A DNA stretch of 8,034 nt from UBA4615 sp044360485 (GTDB taxonomy: Bacteria; Pseudomonadota; Gammaproteobacteria; Burkholderiales; Burkholderiaceae_E), in assembly GCA_044360485.1 (NCBI GenBank), contig JBIKKG010000149.1, forward strand, positions 1 through 8,034. The letters are read 5' to 3'. The notes under the pieces are model-generated. The model was not told where the DNA came from. It did not search any database and saw only the letters and a program-made list of their open reading frames with translations. The position numbers and the translations under genes are program-made. The first letter of the stretch is position 1; every line of letters begins with the position of its first letter. Below are positions 6,933-8,034 of the stretch, one piece after another.

Positions 6933-6951
6933 GTAAATGACTATAATTCTC
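6933..6951 (-). promoter_or_regulatory. Candidate Fur box between fbpC and fbpB
   Basis: Read on the minus strand, these 19 bases (GAGAATTATAGTCATTTAC) match the classic Fur consensus GATAATGATAATCATTATC at 14 of 19 positions. In a neighbouring register on the plus strand, 6938-6952 (TGACTAT-A-ATTCTCA) matches the 7-1-7 form TGATAAT-N-ATTATCA at 11 of 14 positions. The stretch is an AT-rich island in GC-rich DNA, lies in the 54-bp gap between two divergent iron-transporter genes, and covers the TATAAT of the permease promoter. Bound Fur could therefore block both genes when iron is plentiful. The counts are mine by eye; binding is inferred. Confidence 0.62.
6942..6947 (+). promoter_or_regulatory. 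Candidate -10 element of the fbpB promoter
   Basis: A perfect TATAAT. The matching -35 position at 17-bp spacing (6919-6924, TGCAGC) is poor, so the promoter would be weak or helped by an activator. Start of transcription would fall near 6953-6955, only three to five bases before the permease ATG at 6958. Confidence 0.45.
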
Positions 6952-6962
6952 ATCTAGATGAG
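6949..6962. repeat. 14-bp perfect palindrome over the fbpB start codon
   Basis: CTCATCTAGATGAG reads the same on both strands. It contains the permease ATG (6958-6960) and touches the right half of the Fur-like site. It may be an operator half-site array or a second regulator site, or chance. Confidence 0.4.
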
Positions 6963-8034
6963 GTCCGATTCTAGCCTGCTCCCGTCCGGGTCGTCCGATG
7001 CCGTGACCTCTGCGCCCCGCTGGCGTACGGCGTCGCGCACCCGCTTGAGCGGGCTGGATGCATTCGTGCTGGCGGTGGCCCTCGCCATCATGGCGCCCTT
7101 GCTGGCCCTGCTGGTCGTGGCAGGCCAAAGCGGGCCGCATGACGCACTTGCCCATCTGTTGGCCACGGTTTTGCCGCATTACGCCTTCACCTCGGTGCTA
7201 CTCGTCTTAATGGTGGGCGTGAACGTGGTACTGCTCGGTGTGGGCGCGGGATGGATGGTCGCGGCCTACGACTTCCCGGGGCGCCGCCTGTTGCAAGTCG
7301 CGTTGATCCTGCCTCTGGCCATGCCTGCCTTCGTGCTGGCGTACGCCTACACCGATTTTCTGGATACCAGCGGCCCGGTTCAGGCCTGGTTGCGCGACGT
7401 CACCGGGTGGTCGATCGGCGACTACTGGTTTCCGCAAGTGCGCTCGCTGCCTGGGGCGGCGCTTTTTTTGTCGCTCGCCTTGTACCCGTATGTCTACATG
7501 CTGGCGCGCAACGCGTTTGCCGAGCGCAGCGTGACGCTGGCCGAGGCCGCCCGCTCGCTCGGCGAGCCTGCCGCGCGAGTCTGGTGGCGCATCACCTGGC
7601 CCATGGCACGCCCGGCCGTCGTGGCTGGCGTCACGCTCGTGGCCATGGAAACACTGGCTGATTTCGGCACCGTGAGTTTCTTTGCGGTCGACACTTTCAC
7701 TGCCGGCATCTATCGTGCCTGGCAGGGCCTGGGGGATCGCGCCACTGCCGCACGCCTGGCCGTGGGGCTGCTCGTGGTGGTGCTGTGGCTGGTCTGGATG
7801 GAACGCCGCCAGCGCGGTCGCATGGCCTTTCATGGTCGCAACGCCCGCCCCGCTGCAACGCGCAAGCTCACGGGTGCGACGGCTTGGGCAGCCACCTTCG
7901 CCTGTGCAGTGCCTGTCTTGCTGGGCTTTCTGGTGCCTGCCGGTCTGCTGTTGCGCGCCGCTTTGTCAGGGCAGACAGCGATCGACCCGCGCATCGGGGC
8001 CTGGGCGCTTCACACGGCGGGCCTGTCGCTGCTG
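6958..8034 (+). CDS. fbpB: Ferric iron ABC transporter, two-domain inner-membrane permease (partial, C-terminus off the right edge)
   Basis: The first 359 residues of an FbpB/HitB/SfuB-type permease that forms the Fe3+ channel with FbpC. Predicted membrane helices lie at about 33-55, 76-98, 112-133, 166-184, 220-239, 265-281 and 308-332. The last of these opens the second half of the usual fused permease of about 520-550 residues with twelve helices. The coupling helix that contacts the ATPase is a textbook EAA loop: E196-A-A, Gly202, then I212-x-W-P215. Family hallmarks include LPLAMPAFVLAYAYTDFLD and ADFGTVSFFAVDTFTAGIYRAW (shown in part by D-F-G-T and T-A-G-I-Y). ATG at 6958 is the first start in frame; it has no Shine-Dalgarno and lies just downstream of a TATAAT, so the mRNA may be almost leaderless. 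The second EAA loop and stop are outside the window. The iron assignment rests on the pairing with the FbpC-type ATPase and the Fur-like site; a thiamine permease (ThiP) is the nearest alternative. Confidence 0.87.
   Translation, partial: MRSDSSLLPSGSSDAVTSAPRWRTASRTRLSGLDAFVLAVALAIMAPLLALLVVAGQSGPHDALAHLLATVLPHYAFTSVLLVLMVGVNVVLLGVGAGWMVAAYDFPGRRLLQVALILPLAMPAFVLAYAYTDFLDTSGPVQAWLRDVTGWSIGDYWFPQVRSLPGAALFLSLALYPYVYMLARNAFAERSVTLAEAARSLGEPAARVWWRITWPMARPAVVAGVTLVAMETLADFGTVSFFAVDTFTAGIYRAWQGLGDRATAARLAVGLLVVVLWLVWMERRQRGRMAFHGRNARPAATRKLTGATAWAATFACAVPVLLGFLVPAGLLLRAALSGQTAIDPRIGAWALHTAGLSLL

Noticed and set aside
6904..7179. Upstream extension of the fbpC frame to an ATG at 7179
   Set aside because: It would overlap the permease gene by over 200 bases, and it adds a Gln/Arg/His-rich segment unlike any ABC ATPase start.
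7207..7833. 208-codon minus-strand frame
   Set aside because: Antisense to the permease membrane segments; His/Gln/Arg-rich composition is typical of a shadow.
1..8034. tRNA, rRNA, CRISPR array, insertion sequence, toxin-antitoxin or phage-defence system
   Set aside because: No repeat arrays, transposase motifs, cloverleaf sequences or defence motifs were seen; nearly all of the window is explained by housekeeping or metabolic genes.

Overview
The window is dense, GC-rich bacterial chromosome with no mobile element, RNA gene or CRISPR array. The gene families and codon use (strong G/C third positions) suggest a proteobacterium, most likely a betaproteobacterium such as a member of the Burkholderiales. 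The taxonomic call is inference; it rests mainly on the DUF1631 protein, the MipA/OmpV protein and the style of the CoA enzymes.

Left third (1-3164, minus strand): a tightly packed three-gene unit read leftwards. It comprises a MipA/OmpV-family outer-membrane protein, a class III (CaiB/BaiF) CoA-transferase that closely resembles mesaconyl-CoA C1-C4 CoA transferase (Mct, 2-methylfumaryl-CoA isomerase), and an acyl-CoA dehydrogenase with a long N-terminal extension that resembles methylsuccinyl-CoA dehydrogenase (Mcd). The dehydrogenase runs off the left edge. Both internal junctions are the same: stop, two bases, start (TGACCATG). If both enzyme calls hold, the pair would oxidise methylsuccinyl-CoA to mesaconyl-C1-CoA and then move the CoA to C4. 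That would join the ethylmalonyl-CoA pathway to the citramalyl-CoA branch of the 3-hydroxypropionate bicycle (acetyl-CoA plus pyruvate) and bypass glyoxylate formation.

Middle (3165-5741): a 144-bp divergent intergenic region with a GC-rich hairpin and a possible very short leader ORF coupled to the mipA-like gene, then a rightward 810-residue DUF1631 protein of unknown function.

Right third (5764-8034): a divergent ferric-iron ABC transporter locus. The ATPase gene (fbpC-like) reads left and converges on the DUF1631 gene with a 22-bp gap. The two-domain permease gene (fbpB-like) reads right and is cut by the window edge. The 54 bp between their starts contain a good Fur-box match overlapping a perfect TATAAT -10 element, and a 14-bp perfect palindrome that covers the permease start codon. 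This suggests iron-repressed divergent transcription, with a permease mRNA that may be nearly leaderless. No periplasmic binding protein (fbpA) gene is in the window.
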